DNA from: Elioraea tepidiphila DSM 17972 | Lineage (GTDB): Bacteria > Pseudomonadota > Alphaproteobacteria > Acetobacterales > Acetobacteraceae | Length of the DNA: 64,000 nt | NCBI RefSeq assembly: GCF_000378465.1 | Contig: NZ_KB899910.1 | Span: forward strand, 248,001 to 312,000 | Direction: 5' to 3' | Part shown: positions 35,098 through 43,612 of the stretch, one piece after another | How the letters are laid out: each line of letters opens with the position of its first letter | Position numbering within the stretch: position 1 is the first letter of the stretch | Position numbers and translations under genes: made by a program | The notes under the pieces: model-generated | The model's input: the letters and a program-made list of their open reading frames with translations, nothing else | Database searches by the model: none | What the model was told of the DNA's origin: nothing

Positions 35098-35730
35098 TCA
35101 ATGGAACGGCAGCCGGTACCGGTAGCCGATCGCGATCACGTCGGACCCTCCGCGCACGCCGTTGAACGTGCCGTAGACACCGCTGCGATGGTGCACCCGA
35201 AGAACCAGCTCGTGCTGACGTCGATGCGGCAGCGCGATCGCGATCTCGGGCGAGAGATAGTGCAACAGATGCGACCGGCTCGGCTTCGGGTCCCAAGGCC
35301 GGCCCGTCTCCTCGCGCGGCAGGCGCGAGACAACGTTGACTCCCGTGCTCACGCCGACGCTGGTGTAAAGCCGCTCGCGCCAGGGAAACCCGTCGAAGCG
35401 GAGATAGAGCGCCGCCCAGCCCTCGGCTGCTTCGGTCTGGCCGAGCCGTGCCCCCGCGCCGAGCTCCGCATCCAGTGTGAACCAACGCCAGAAACGCATG
35501 AGCTGATAGGAGCCCGCGAGCCCGAGCAACGTGTCCTCCCCGAGCGTGCGGGTCCATGGCTCCCCGATGGTCTGACCCAGGGTGGCATCGTAGACCGATA
35601 TGCCCAGCAAGCCGGTGACAGCCCAGCGCCCTTCCGGCTCTGGTGCGGCCTCCGCGGCGCCGGCCCCTGCAAGCCCCACCGCGAGAACCACGCCGAGATG
35701 CCGCCGGCACGCCCCTGCCCCCGACGTCAC
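35098..35730 (-). CDS. Outer-membrane beta-barrel protein, PagL-like pattern
   Basis: A 210-residue exported protein. A signal peptide (LGVVLAVGLAGAGAAEAA) is followed by alternating beta-strand sequence and ends in ...AIGYRYRLPFH, an aromatic-rich terminal strand as in outer-membrane barrels. The segment ELVLRVHHRSGVYGTFNGVR near residue 174 recalls the H-x-S active-site region of lipid A 3-O-deacylases (PagL), but the match is partial and the activity is uncertain. The GTG start overlaps the stop of the VOC gene as GTGA, so it belongs to the exonuclease-ligase-VOC operon. Confidence 0.65.
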   Translation of the reverse strand: MTSGAGACRRHLGVVLAVGLAGAGAAEAAPEPEGRWAVTGLLGISVYDATLGQTIGEPWTRTLGEDTLLGLAGSYQLMRFWRWFTLDAELGAGARLGQTEAAEGWAALYLRFDGFPWRERLYTSVGVSTGVNVVSRLPREETGRPWDPKPSRSHLLHYLSPEIAIALPHRRQHELVLRVHHRSGVYGTFNGVRGGSDVIAIGYRYRLPFH

Positions 35731-36122
35731 CGATACCGTCCGTGACGCTGCAAGACCTCGACCCGGTAGCCATCGGGATCGGTCAGGAAGAAGAACCGGG
35801 CCATCAACGCGCCCTCGCGATGGAACTCCTTGATGGGCTCGGGCGCGAACCCCGCTGCGGCGAGCCGCGCATGCTCCGCATCAAGATCGTCCACCGCCAC
35901 GGCCACATGTCCGTAGCCGTTCCCGAGCGTGTGGGGCTCGGTCCGGCCGTGGTTGACCGTCAGCTCGATCTCGAAATCGGCCTCCGGATTCCGAAGATAG
36001 ACCAGCGTGAATGAGTCGAACACGAACCGGTCCGCGATCCCGAGGCCCAGCGCCTGTCGGTAGAACTCCACCGATCGCTGCTCGTCCATCACGCGGATCA
36101 TCATGTGGATCGCCTTGGCCAT
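35727..36122 (-). CDS. VOC/glyoxalase-family protein, lactoylglutathione lyase-like
   Basis: A 131-residue glyoxalase I-fold protein. Metal and substrate marks are the N-terminal HMMIRVMDEQRSVEFYRQAL, EIELTVNHGR near residue 50, GYGHVAVAVDDLDAEHARLA near residue 69 and FFLTDPDGYRVEVLQR at the C-terminus, which include the His/Glu metal ligands of GloA. It may convert the methylglyoxal-glutathione hemithioacetal to lactoylglutathione. GGGAGG precedes the ATG. Its start lies 22 bases inside the ligase gene and its stop overlaps the beta-barrel gene. Confidence 0.85.
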   Translation of the reverse strand: MAKAIHMMIRVMDEQRSVEFYRQALGLGIADRFVFDSFTLVYLRNPEADFEIELTVNHGRTEPHTLGNGYGHVAVAVDDLDAEHARLAAAGFAPEPIKEFHREGALMARFFFLTDPDGYRVEVLQRHGRYR

Positions 36123-37744
36123 GCGCCCTCCCTTACGGCAACCGCTGAGCCCGATGGACGATCCGGTCGGTTCTCGACAAGTCGCAAGAGCGTGTCCAGC
36201 GCGTCCGCCTCGGCCGCGGGCTTGTCGCTGCGGATGCGGCTGATGCGCGGGAAGCGCAGCGCAACGCCGGATTTGTGCCGCGTCGAGAGCTGCGCCGCGT
36301 CGAAGGCGATCTCCAGCACCAGCGCCTTCTCGACCTCGCGCACCGGGCCGAAGCGATTGACCGTGTTGTTGCGGATCCAGCGATCGAGCCAGGCGAGCTC
36401 CTGGTCGGTGAAGCCGAAATACGCCTTGCCGACGGGCACGAGCTCGCCGTCCGCGCGCCACAGCCCGAAAGTATAATCCGAGTAGAACGACGAGCGCTTG
36501 CCGTGGCCGCGCTGCGCGTACATCAGCACCGCATCGATGGTCAGCGGATCGCGCTTCCACTTGAACCACGGCCCCTTCGGCCGCCCGGCGAGATAGGGGC
36601 TGTCGGCACGCTTGAGCATCAGCCCTTCGATCGCCGCCTCGCGCGCGCCATCGCGCAGCCGCGACAGTTCATCCCAGGAGGCGAACGGCACCAGCGCCGA
36701 GAGGTCCATGCGCTCGGGACGGAACCGGTCAATCCACGCCTCAAGTCGCGCCCGCCGCGCGTCGAACGGCAATCCGCGCAGGTCCTCCTCTCCCTCGAAC
36801 AGGATGTCGTAGAGTCGCACCGCGCAGGGATAGTCCCGCAGCAGCTTCGGCCCGACCGACTTGCGGTTCAGCCGCTGCTGGAGATCGCTGAACGGCGCGA
36901 CCACGCCATTCCGGATCACCAGCAGCTCGCCGTCCAGCACCGCGTGCAGCCCCTCCATCGCGCCCGCGACCTCCGGAAAGGCGCGGGTGATGTCCTCGCC
37001 GCCGCGCGACCAGATCCGCTGGCCGAGCCGTGTGGCGACCAGCTGCACGCGGATGCCGTCCCATTTCCACTCGGCACGATACGATGCTGGATCGAGCACT
37101 GCGAGCTCGCCCTCCTCCAGCGGGTTGGCCAGCATCAGCGGACGGAGCACCGGCGCATCGGCCGCGCGTGGTTGCGGGCCGGCGCCCTCCAGCCAGCGGA
37201 ACAGCGGCAGGTAGGGCGGATCGACCGCGGGCCAGGCCTCCTCGATCTCGTCCACCGGCCGGGCGAAGTGCTCCGCGAGCGCGACTTTCGCGAGCCGTGC
37301 CGAGACGCCGACGCGCAGGCCGCCGGTGATCAGCTTCAGCAGCGCGACCCGCGACGACGCATCCAGCGCATCGAGCCAGCCTGCGACGAGCCCCGGCAGA
37401 TCGGCCTTGGCCGCCGTTGCCAGCGCCTCGGCCACCGCGGCGAGCGAGGGTGGCGCGGCGTTCACGCCCGCACGCGCCGGCCAGATCAGGCTTACCGTCT
37501 CGGCAAGGTCGCCGACATAGTCATAGCTCCAGGCGAACAGCACAGGATCGGTCCGCTCGGCGGCGAGCGCGCGGATCAGCCCGGCTTTGGCGGTGCTGAA
37601 CGAAAGCTCACCGGTGATCGCGGCAAGCCCGATGCCGCGATCGGGATCGGGCTGGGTCGCGATCCAGTCGCGTAGCAGCGCGAGCTTGGTGCTGCGCGCC
37701 GGCGTGAACACCAGCCGCTCCAGCAACGCGGCGAAGGCTTTCAC
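36101..37744 (-). CDS. ATP-dependent DNA ligase of the ligase-helicase-exonuclease repair cluster
   Basis: A 547-residue ATP-dependent ligase. The N-terminal helical DNA-binding domain (about residues 1-190) precedes the adenylation domain with the AMP-accepting lysine in EWKWDGIRVQL near residue 223, followed by SRGGEDITRAFPE and VLDGELLVIRNG. Motif V is GLMLKRADSPY and the OB domain starts near FKWKRDPLTIDAVLMYAQRG. It starts at a GTG overlapping the stop of the MBL exonuclease, the conserved partner in this cluster. The group matches the bacterial ligase / MBL nuclease / Lhr-core / metallophosphoesterase set, whose pathway is not fully defined. Confidence 0.93.
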   Translation of the reverse strand: MKAFAALLERLVFTPARSTKLALLRDWIATQPDPDRGIGLAAITGELSFSTAKAGLIRALAAERTDPVLFAWSYDYVGDLAETVSLIWPARAGVNAAPPSLAAVAEALATAAKADLPGLVAGWLDALDASSRVALLKLITGGLRVGVSARLAKVALAEHFARPVDEIEEAWPAVDPPYLPLFRWLEGAGPQPRAADAPVLRPLMLANPLEEGELAVLDPASYRAEWKWDGIRVQLVATRLGQRIWSRGGEDITRAFPEVAGAMEGLHAVLDGELLVIRNGVVAPFSDLQQRLNRKSVGPKLLRDYPCAVRLYDILFEGEEDLRGLPFDARRARLEAWIDRFRPERMDLSALVPFASWDELSRLRDGAREAAIEGLMLKRADSPYLAGRPKGPWFKWKRDPLTIDAVLMYAQRGHGKRSSFYSDYTFGLWRADGELVPVGKAYFGFTDQELAWLDRWIRNNTVNRFGPVREVEKALVLEIAFDAAQLSTRHKSGVALRFPRISRIRSDKPAAEADALDTLLRLVENRPDRPSGSAVAVREGAWPRRST

Positions 37745-38772
37745 GCAGCCTCCTCCGTTGCCTCGTCCTCCTCGCCGCGGCCGATCAGGTGCAGCGCCCG
37801 GCCGCGCACACCGCGCTGCGCGCAGGCATGGATGAGCGCCTCCTCGCGCCCGTGCGTCACCCACACCTCGGGCGCCCCAACCGCGTCGATCGTGGCGTTC
37901 AGCTCGTCCCAGTCGGCATGATCGGAGATCACCAGCGGCAGTTCGACGCCCCGGCTCTTGGCGCGCTGGCGCACCCGCATCCAGCCCGAGGCCAGCGCCA
38001 CGACGGGATCGTTCAGCCGTCGTGCCCAGCGATCCTGGATCGCGCCGGGCGGGGCGAGCACGATCGCGCCCTTCAGCGCCTCCTTGTTCGCGACCGTGGC
38101 GGGGCGGAGGTCGCCGAAATCCTGCCCGAACGACCGATAGATCTCGGTCATCGGCGGCAGCGCGCCGTGCAGATAGATCGGCGCATCATAGCCGCTCGCG
38201 CGCAGCAGGCTCACCACGCGCTGGCACTTGCCCAGCGCATAGACACCGACGACGTGCGTGCGCTCGGGAAACACGTACAGACTGTGCAGCAGCCGCGCGA
38301 TCTCGCCCTCGGCCGGCGGGTGGCGGAACACCGGCAGCGCGAAGGTCGCCTCGGTGACGAACACGTCGCAGGGCACGGGCTCGAAGGTGGCACAAGTCGC
38401 CTGCGGCCGCGGCGTGTAGTCGCCCGAGACCACCGCGCGGCTCCCTTGCCACTCCAGCACCACCTGCGCGCTGCCGAGCACATGGCCCGCAGGGCGCAGC
38501 GTGATCCGCACGCCGTTCACGTCGATCGGCTCGCCGTAGCCGAGCGCCTGCTGCGTCTCCCCGGCCCGCCCCTCGCCGAGCCGGCGCGTCATCAGCGCGA
38601 GCGTCTCGGCGGTTGCCAGCACCGCGCCATGGCCGGGCCGCGCGTGGTCCGAGTGCGCGTGTGTAACGACGGCGCGCGGCACCGCCCGGGCGGGGTCGAT
38701 GAAGAGATCAGCGGGCTCGCACCAGAGCCCGCCGGGCGTGACCTTGAGCCAGGTCTCGGGATGGGGACGCAT
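37741..38772 (-). CDS. Ligase-associated DNA exonuclease (metallo-beta-lactamase fold)
   Basis: A 343-residue MBL/beta-CASP-type nuclease. The metal motif is VVTHAHSDHARPGHGA near residue 38, with VVSGDYTPRPQATCATFEPV near residue 117, FVTEATFALPVFRHP near residue 138 and ISDHADWDEL near residue 281. ATG 38772 begins MRPHPETWLKVTPGGLW. The homologous protein in Pseudomonas clusters is reported as a nuclease. The stop is shared with the ligase GTG. Its first ~150 bases are duplicated at 39506-39664. Confidence 0.92.
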   Translation of the reverse strand: MRPHPETWLKVTPGGLWCEPADLFIDPARAVPRAVVTHAHSDHARPGHGAVLATAETLALMTRRLGEGRAGETQQALGYGEPIDVNGVRITLRPAGHVLGSAQVVLEWQGSRAVVSGDYTPRPQATCATFEPVPCDVFVTEATFALPVFRHPPAEGEIARLLHSLYVFPERTHVVGVYALGKCQRVVSLLRASGYDAPIYLHGALPPMTEIYRSFGQDFGDLRPATVANKEALKGAIVLAPPGAIQDRWARRLNDPVVALASGWMRVRQRAKSRGVELPLVISDHADWDELNATIDAVGAPEVWVTHGREEALIHACAQRGVRGRALHLIGRGEEDEATEEAA

Positions 38773-38817
38773 GCCTGCTAGAGATGGTCCGCGCACGACG
38801 CGAAGGAAGGCACACCC

Positions 38818-38829
38818 TATCCTGCCGTC
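38818..38829 (+). promoter_or_regulatory. -10 element for lysE, possible leaderless start
   Basis: TATCCT at 38818-38823 is followed by six bases and the ATG at 38830, so transcription would begin at the start codon. A GGAAGG lies about 20 bases upstream, too far to act as a normal ribosome site. No convincing -35. Confidence 0.35.
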
Positions 38830-39465
38830 ATGATCGACCTCGCCGCTTTCCTGCTCTTCCTTGGTGCCGCCCTCGTCATCGCGATCACGCCGGGGCCCGG
38901 GATCATGTTCGTCGCTGCCCGCACGCTCGCCGGCGGACGGGCGGAGGGGCTCGGCTGCACGCTCGGCACGGGGCTTGGCGGGCTCGTGCACGTCGCCGCC
39001 GGCGCCGCGGGCGTCTCGGCGCTGGTGCTTGCCAGTGCCGAGGCGTTCACCTTGCTGAAGATCGCCGGCGCGCTCTATCTGGTGTGGATCGGCATCCGGA
39101 TCTGGCGCGAGGCCGGAACAGTGGTTCCGCTGCCCCAAGCCGGCCTGGCGCCGCGCCCGCGCTCGGGCTTCCGCGACGGCATCGTGGTGGAGGCGCTGAA
39201 CCCGAAGACCGCTGCCTTCTTCCTCGCCTTCATCCCGCAATTCGTCGATCCGGCCGGTGCGGTTGCGGCGCAGTTCGTGCTGCTGGGGACGATCTCGGTC
39301 GTGCTGAACACCGCCGTCGATGCGCTCGTCGTGGTCTGGGCTGCGCGCGTCCGCGACGGCGCGGCGCGGCGACCGGGGCTGATCCGCCGACTGCGCCAAG
39401 CATCAGGCGGGGCGATGGTCGCGCTCGGCCTCGCGCTGGCTGCCGCGCGCCGGCCGGCGAGCTGA
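38830..39465 (+). CDS. LysE/RhtB family amino acid exporter
   Basis: A 211-residue inner-membrane translocator with about six membrane helices. The family mark ALVIAITPGPGIMFVAARTL is at about residues 16-35, followed by GLGGLVHVAAGAAGVSALVL and DGIVVEALNPKTAAFFLAFI near residue 117. It exports a basic or hydroxy amino acid; the substrate is unknown. The gene sits, with its own hairpin terminator, between the two halves of the ligase-associated repair cluster, where no transporter is normally found, so it looks like an insertion. Confidence 0.9.
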   Translation: MIDLAAFLLFLGAALVIAITPGPGIMFVAARTLAGGRAEGLGCTLGTGLGGLVHVAAGAAGVSALVLASAEAFTLLKIAGALYLVWIGIRIWREAGTVVPLPQAGLAPRPRSGFRDGIVVEALNPKTAAFFLAFIPQFVDPAGAVAAQFVLLGTISVVLNTAVDALVVVWAARVRDGAARRPGLIRRLRQASGGAMVALGLALAAARRPAS

Positions 39466-39478
39466 TCCCGAAACGCAA

Positions 39479-39507
39479 CGTCCCCGCGGCTCGGCACCGC
39501 GGGGACG
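39479..39507. terminator. 11-bp hairpin terminator after lysE
   Basis: CGTCCCCGCGG (39479-39489) / CCGCGGGGACG (39497-39507) with a seven-base loop, starting 13 bases after the lysE stop. On the minus strand it is followed by TTGCGTTTC. Its right edge coincides with the left edge of the duplicated exonuclease fragment. Confidence 0.7.
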
Positions 39508-39664
39508 CGCCGTGGCCGGGTCGCGCGTGGTCCGAGTGCGCGTGTGTCACGACCGCGCGCGGTACCGCACGGGCCGGGTCGATGTAGAGATCGGCCGGCT
39601 CGCACCAGAGCCCGCCGGGTGTGACCTTGAGCCAGGATTCGGGGTGCGGCGTGGCGGATCGCAT
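39506..39664 (-). pseudogene. Duplicated 5' fragment of the ligase-associated exonuclease gene
   Basis: The minus strand encodes MRSATPHPESWLKVTPGG through PRAVVTHAHSDHARPGHGA, then loses all similarity at the lysE terminator. It matches the first ~48 codons of the intact exonuclease gene (38623-38772), with about 15 mismatches in roughly 145 aligned bases by eye, plus three extra codons (SAT) after the start. The metal motif is kept but the remaining ~85% of the protein is absent, so it cannot be active. Its start lies 21 bases from the helicase start, the divergent arrangement expected for the original exonuclease gene. Confidence 0.85.
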
Positions 39665-39685
39665 GGGTCTCCCTATAGTTGGGGT

Positions 39686-42274
39686 GTGCACGAAACCGGA
39701 ACACCCTCGCTGCCGGCTCCACTTGCGGCCTGGTTCGCCGCCCGCTCCTGGCGCCCGCATCCGCACCAGCTTGCGATGCTGGCGGAAGCGCGCGCGGGCC
39801 GCTCGGCGCTGCTGATCGCGCCGACCGGGGCAGGCAAGACGCTCGCCGGGTTCCTGCCGACGCTTGCCGCCCTCGCCGAGGCGCCGCGGGAGGGACTGCA
39901 CACGCTCTACGTCTCGCCGCTGAAGGCGCTTGCGACCGACATCGCGCGCAACCTGACGCGCCCCGTCACCGAGATGGGGCTGCCGATCGCGATCGAGACC
40001 CGCACCGGCGACACCGATGCCGCGACCCGGCGGCGTCAGCGCGAGACCCCACCGCAGATCCTGCTGACGACGCCCGAGAGCCTGGCGGTGATGCTGTCGA
40101 TGGAGGATTCGGGCCGGACCTTCGCCGGGCTCTCGACCATCGTCGTGGACGAGATCCACGCGCTCGCGGGCACCAAGCGGGGCGATCAGTTGGCGCTCTG
40201 CCTGTCGCGGCTGGCCACACTCGCACCCGGCGCCCGGCGCGTCGGGCTGTCGGCCACCGTGCCGCATCGTGCCCCGCTCGTCGCCTTCCTCTCGGCCGAC
40301 GGTCGTGGCACGGGCGTCGCGATCGTCGAGGCGCCCGAGGGCGCGGCACCCGAGATCGCCGTTCGCCTGCCGGACGGAGCCCTGCCGTGGTCGGGGCACA
40401 TGGGCCTGCTCGCAGCACCCGCGATCTACAACATGATCCGCGAGGCACGCACGGCGATCGTGTTCGTCAACACCCGCGCCCAGGCCGAGTTGGTGTTCCA
40501 GGCGCTCTGGCGGCTGAACGACGACGCGCTGCCGATCGCGCTGCATCACGGCAGCCTCGCGCGCGAGCAGCGGGCGAAGGTCGAGGCCGCCATGGCCGAG
40601 GGGCGGCTGAAGGCGGTGGTCGCCACCTCCTCGCTCGATCTCGGGATCGACTGGGGCGACGTCGATCTCGTCATCCAGGTCGGCGCGCCGAAGGGCGTCG
40701 CACGCCTGATGCAGCGGATCGGGCGGGCGAACCATCGCTGGGACGAGCCCTCGCGCGCGATCCTCGTGCCCGCGAACCGGTTCGAGGTGCTGGAGTGCCG
40801 CTGCGCCATCGCCGGCGTGGCCGCGCGCGACCTCGACGGCGATCCGCCGCCGCCGGGCGGACTCGACGTGCTCGCCCAGCACATCCTCGGCGTGGTGTGC
40901 GCCGGCCCGATCCATCCCGACGACCTCTACGCCGAGGTGACGCGCGCAGCCCCCTATGCCGATCTGCCACGCCGGGACTTCGACGACGTGGTGCGCTTCG
41001 TCGAGGACGGCGGCTATGCGCTCGCGGCCTACGACCGCTACCGCAAGCTGTTCCGCGATGCCGAGGATCGGCTGCACGTGGCGAACGCGCGCGTCGCGCG
41101 CCAGCACCGGATGAACGTCGGCACGATCGTCGAAGCGCCGCTGCTGAAGGTGAAGCTCGGGCGCGGCTTCGGCGGGCACGTGCTCGGCGAGATCGAGGAG
41201 TACTTCGTTTCGATGCTCCAGCCGGGCGACACGTTCATGTTCGCCGGCCGTTTGCTGCGCTTCGATCGGCTGCACGAGACGATGGTCGAATGTTCTCCCG
41301 GGATGGGCGATGACCCGAAGGTGCCGGCCTATGCCGGCGGACGGCTGCCGCTGACCACCTACCTTGCCGACCGCGTGCGCGCGATGTTGCAGGATCCGGC
41401 GCAGTGGCACGACCTGCCCGAGGATGTCGCCGAGTGGCTGCGCTTGCAGAAGGCCCGCTCGCGCCTGCCCGGGCGCAACGACCTGCTGGTGGAGACCTTC
41501 CCGCGCGGCGGGCGCTGGTTCCTGGTCGCCTACTGCTTCGAAGGCCGCAACGCGCATCAGACGCTGGGCATGCTGCTGACCCGACGGATGGAGCGCGCCG
41601 GGTTCGGCCCGCTCGGCTTCGTCGCCACCGACTACGTCGTCGCCGTGTGGTCGGCGCACCAGCCGGTCCGCGTCGCCGAGCTGTTCGGCGAGGACATGCT
41701 GGGCGACGATCTCGAGGAGTGGATGGCCGAGTCGTCCATGCTTCGCCGCACCTTCCGCAATGTCGCGGTGATCGCGGGGCTGGTCGATCGGCATCATCCA
41801 GGAGCGGAGAAGTCGCGACGCCAGGTCACCGTGAACACCGACCTGATCTACGACGTGCTGCGCAAGCACGAGCCCGACCACGTGCTGCTGCGCGCGACGC
41901 GTGCCGACGCCGCGCGCGGCCTCGTGGATGTCGGCCGCGTCGCCGCGCTGCTGAAGCGCGCGCAGGGCCGCGTGGTGCACATGGCGCTGTCGCGCGTCTC
42001 GCCGCTCGCGGTGCCGGTGCTGCTCGAGGTCGGCAAGGAGAGCGTGGCCGGCGCGGGCGAGGACGCGCTGCTCGCCGAGGCGGAGGAGGCCGCGCTGGTG
42101 GCAGAGGCGCTGGGCGAGGCCGAGCCAGCGCCGCCCCCCGTGCATCCCGTGCATCGCGCGAATGCCGCGCGTCACCGCAAGCGTCCCTCAGGCTACGCGG
42201 TCGGCACGCAGGGTCGTACGACGCTGCGCACCCTCCGCGGACGGCGCCAGGGCGAGCTGCCGCTCGCCGAATGA
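39686..42274 (+). CDS. Ligase-associated DEXH-box DNA helicase (Lhr-core)
   Basis: An 862-residue superfamily 2 helicase. Walker A is APTGAGKTLAGFLP near residue 50, the DEIH box is in IVVDEIHALAGTKRGDQLAL near residue 152, motif III is VGLSATVPHR, motif VI is LMQRIGRANHRWDE near residue 342, and a winged-helix plus beta-barrel Lhr-core C-terminal module follows. The GTG at 39686 is preferred because the upstream frame is the antisense of the exonuclease fragment; TATAGT lies six bases before it, suggesting a leaderless transcript. It overlaps pdeM by ATGA. Lhr-core proteins are 3'-5' translocating helicases working with the ligase cluster. Confidence 0.94.
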   Translation: MHETGTPSLPAPLAAWFAARSWRPHPHQLAMLAEARAGRSALLIAPTGAGKTLAGFLPTLAALAEAPREGLHTLYVSPLKALATDIARNLTRPVTEMGLPIAIETRTGDTDAATRRRQRETPPQILLTTPESLAVMLSMEDSGRTFAGLSTIVVDEIHALAGTKRGDQLALCLSRLATLAPGARRVGLSATVPHRAPLVAFLSADGRGTGVAIVEAPEGAAPEIAVRLPDGALPWSGHMGLLAAPAIYNMIREARTAIVFVNTRAQAELVFQALWRLNDDALPIALHHGSLAREQRAKVEAAMAEGRLKAVVATSSLDLGIDWGDVDLVIQVGAPKGVARLMQRIGRANHRWDEPSRAILVPANRFEVLECRCAIAGVAARDLDGDPPPPGGLDVLAQHILGVVCAGPIHPDDLYAEVTRAAPYADLPRRDFDDVVRFVEDGGYALAAYDRYRKLFRDAEDRLHVANARVARQHRMNVGTIVEAPLLKVKLGRGFGGHVLGEIEEYFVSMLQPGDTFMFAGRLLRFDRLHETMVECSPGMGDDPKVPAYAGGRLPLTTYLADRVRAMLQDPAQWHDLPEDVAEWLRLQKARSRLPGRNDLLVETFPRGGRWFLVAYCFEGRNAHQTLGMLLTRRMERAGFGPLGFVATDYVVAVWSAHQPVRVAELFGEDMLGDDLEEWMAESSMLRRTFRNVAVIAGLVDRHHPGAEKSRRQVTVNTDLIYDVLRKHEPDHVLLRATRADAARGLVDVGRVAALLKRAQGRVVHMALSRVSPLAVPVLLEVGKESVAGAGEDALLAEAEEAALVAEALGEAEPAPPPVHPVHRANAARHRKRPSGYAVGTQGRTTLRTLRGRRQGELPLAE

Positions 42275-42954
42275 GCGCCGCGCCGATCCACATCGCCGGC
42301 GAGCGGCTGATGCTCGACCCCGCGGGCGTGCTGTGGTGGCCGGCGCGCCGGCTGCTGGCGGTCGCCGATCTCCATCTGGAGAAAGGCTCGTCGCTCGCCG
42401 CGCGCGGCGCGCTCATCCCGCCCTATGACAGCCGCGCCACGCTCGACCGGCTGATCCCGCTGGTGCGGCGCTACAGGCCCGAGCGCCTGATCGCCCTCGG
42501 CGACTCGTTTCACGATCGACATGGCGCGTCGCGCCTGCCGCGCGAGGACGCCGCCCGCATCGCCGCGCTCGCGCAGTCGGCGGAGCTGGTCTGGGTGCTG
42601 GGCAACCACGATCCCGCCCCACCCGAGGGCCTGCCCGGCGTGACGACGGCGGCGCTGCATGAGGGGCCGCTCACCTTCCTCCATGACGCAACCGGACGGC
42701 CGGGCGAGATCTCCGGCCATCTGCATCCGAAGGCGGCGATCGCGACGCGCGGCAAATGGGTGAGCCGTGCCTGCTTCATCGCCGACTCGCGGCGCGTCGT
42801 TCTGCCGGCCTTCGGGGCCTATACCGGCGGGCTGGACGTACGCGATCCCGCGATCCGCGCCCTGTTTCCGCGTGGCGGCCGCGCCTTCCTGCTCGGGCGC
42901 GGGCGGCTGTTCAGCTTCACGCTCGCCGAACTGCGCGAGGCCGAACCCGCGTGA
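42271..42954 (+). CDS. pdeM: Ligase-associated metallophosphoesterase PdeM
   Basis: A 227-residue calcineurin-like phosphoesterase. The metal motifs are in order: VADLHLEKG near residue 31, LIALGDSFHDRHG near residue 73, WVLGNHDPAPP near residue 108 and ISGHLHPKAAI near residue 149. Homologues in the same cluster are manganese-dependent DNA phosphodiesterases/endonucleases. The ATG overlaps the helicase stop, so the two are translated together. It ends shortly before a convergent fasciclin gene. Confidence 0.9.
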   Translation: MSAAPIHIAGERLMLDPAGVLWWPARRLLAVADLHLEKGSSLAARGALIPPYDSRATLDRLIPLVRRYRPERLIALGDSFHDRHGASRLPREDAARIAALAQSAELVWVLGNHDPAPPEGLPGVTTAALHEGPLTFLHDATGRPGEISGHLHPKAAIATRGKWVSRACFIADSRRVVLPAFGAYTGGLDVRDPAIRALFPRGGRAFLLGRGRLFSFTLAELREAEPA

Positions 42955-42969
42955 CCGGCCCGGCCACGC

Positions 42970-43545
42970 TCACGGCAGCACCGGCTTGTCGACGATGTGG
43001 ACGATCCCGTTCGAGGCCGGAATGTCGGCACGCGCGATGGTCGAGGCGCCCCAGAAGGCGAGCGCGCTGCCGGGGCCGTAGCCGCCATCGCGCAGCGAGC
43101 GGACCGTGACCCGGTTCGGATCGCTGCCGTCCACGACGATCCGGTTGCCGTTCTGCGTGGTCAGCGTCACCGTCCGGCCGCTGAACTCGGACAGCGGATG
43201 GAGACCCTCGACGATGTGCGCGTTGATCACCGCGCGGCCGCGCACGGAGTCCGCAGGCGCGTTGGTGGGGAACAGGTCCTCGCGCAGACTGACGGGAATG
43301 TCGCCCCAGCCGCTGTCGGTCGGCGCGAACACCGTGTAGATGCCGGCCCCGTTCAGCATCTCGGTCGCCTGGGTGCGGTTGGCGGCATCGACGAAGCGTT
43401 CGACGCTCGGCTCGCTCGCGAGCGCGGTGGCGAGGGTGCGGGTCGCCGGGGCCGGCGCGGCACGTTGGGTCGTGGTCGTGCCGCCACAGGCGGCCAGCGC
43501 GAGACCGGCACCGCCGAGCAGCATGATCCGTCGCGTGGTCATCAT
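42970..43545 (-). CDS. Fasciclin-domain lipoprotein
   Basis: A 191-residue exported protein. A lipoprotein signal ends in the lipobox LALAACGG. One FAS1 domain follows, with H1 motif GIYTVFAPTDSGWGDIP near residue 73 and H2 motif NGIVHIVDKPVLP at the C-terminus. ATG 43545 follows AGGAG by five bases. FAS1 proteins mediate adhesion or bind small hydrophobic ligands at the cell surface. A second, non-lipidated FAS1 protein is encoded 780 bases upstream on the same strand. Confidence 0.88.
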   Translation of the reverse strand: MMTTRRIMLLGGAGLALAACGGTTTTQRAAPAPATRTLATALASEPSVERFVDAANRTQATEMLNGAGIYTVFAPTDSGWGDIPVSLREDLFPTNAPADSVRGRAVINAHIVEGLHPLSEFSGRTVTLTTQNGNRIVVDGSDPNRVTVRSLRDGGYGPGSALAFWGASTIARADIPASNGIVHIVDKPVLP

Positions 43546-43612
43546 CTGATCTCCTGTCGTTGCGCGGCGCCCCCGCCGGACAGGCACGGCGGCCGGGTCC
43601 AGCAGCGGCCGG

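Noticed and set aside
38623-39664. A transposon with lysE as cargo and the duplicated ends as target-site repeats.
   Set aside because: There is no transposase, the repeats are about 150 bases long and diverged, and they are exonuclease coding sequence. Homologous recombination explains them better.
39230-42175. A very long open frame (over 900 codons) antisense to the helicase gene.
   Set aside because: High G+C removes stop codons from antisense frames. The Lhr-core motifs are on the plus strand, and the antisense product shows no recognisable domain except the short exonuclease fragment at its end.
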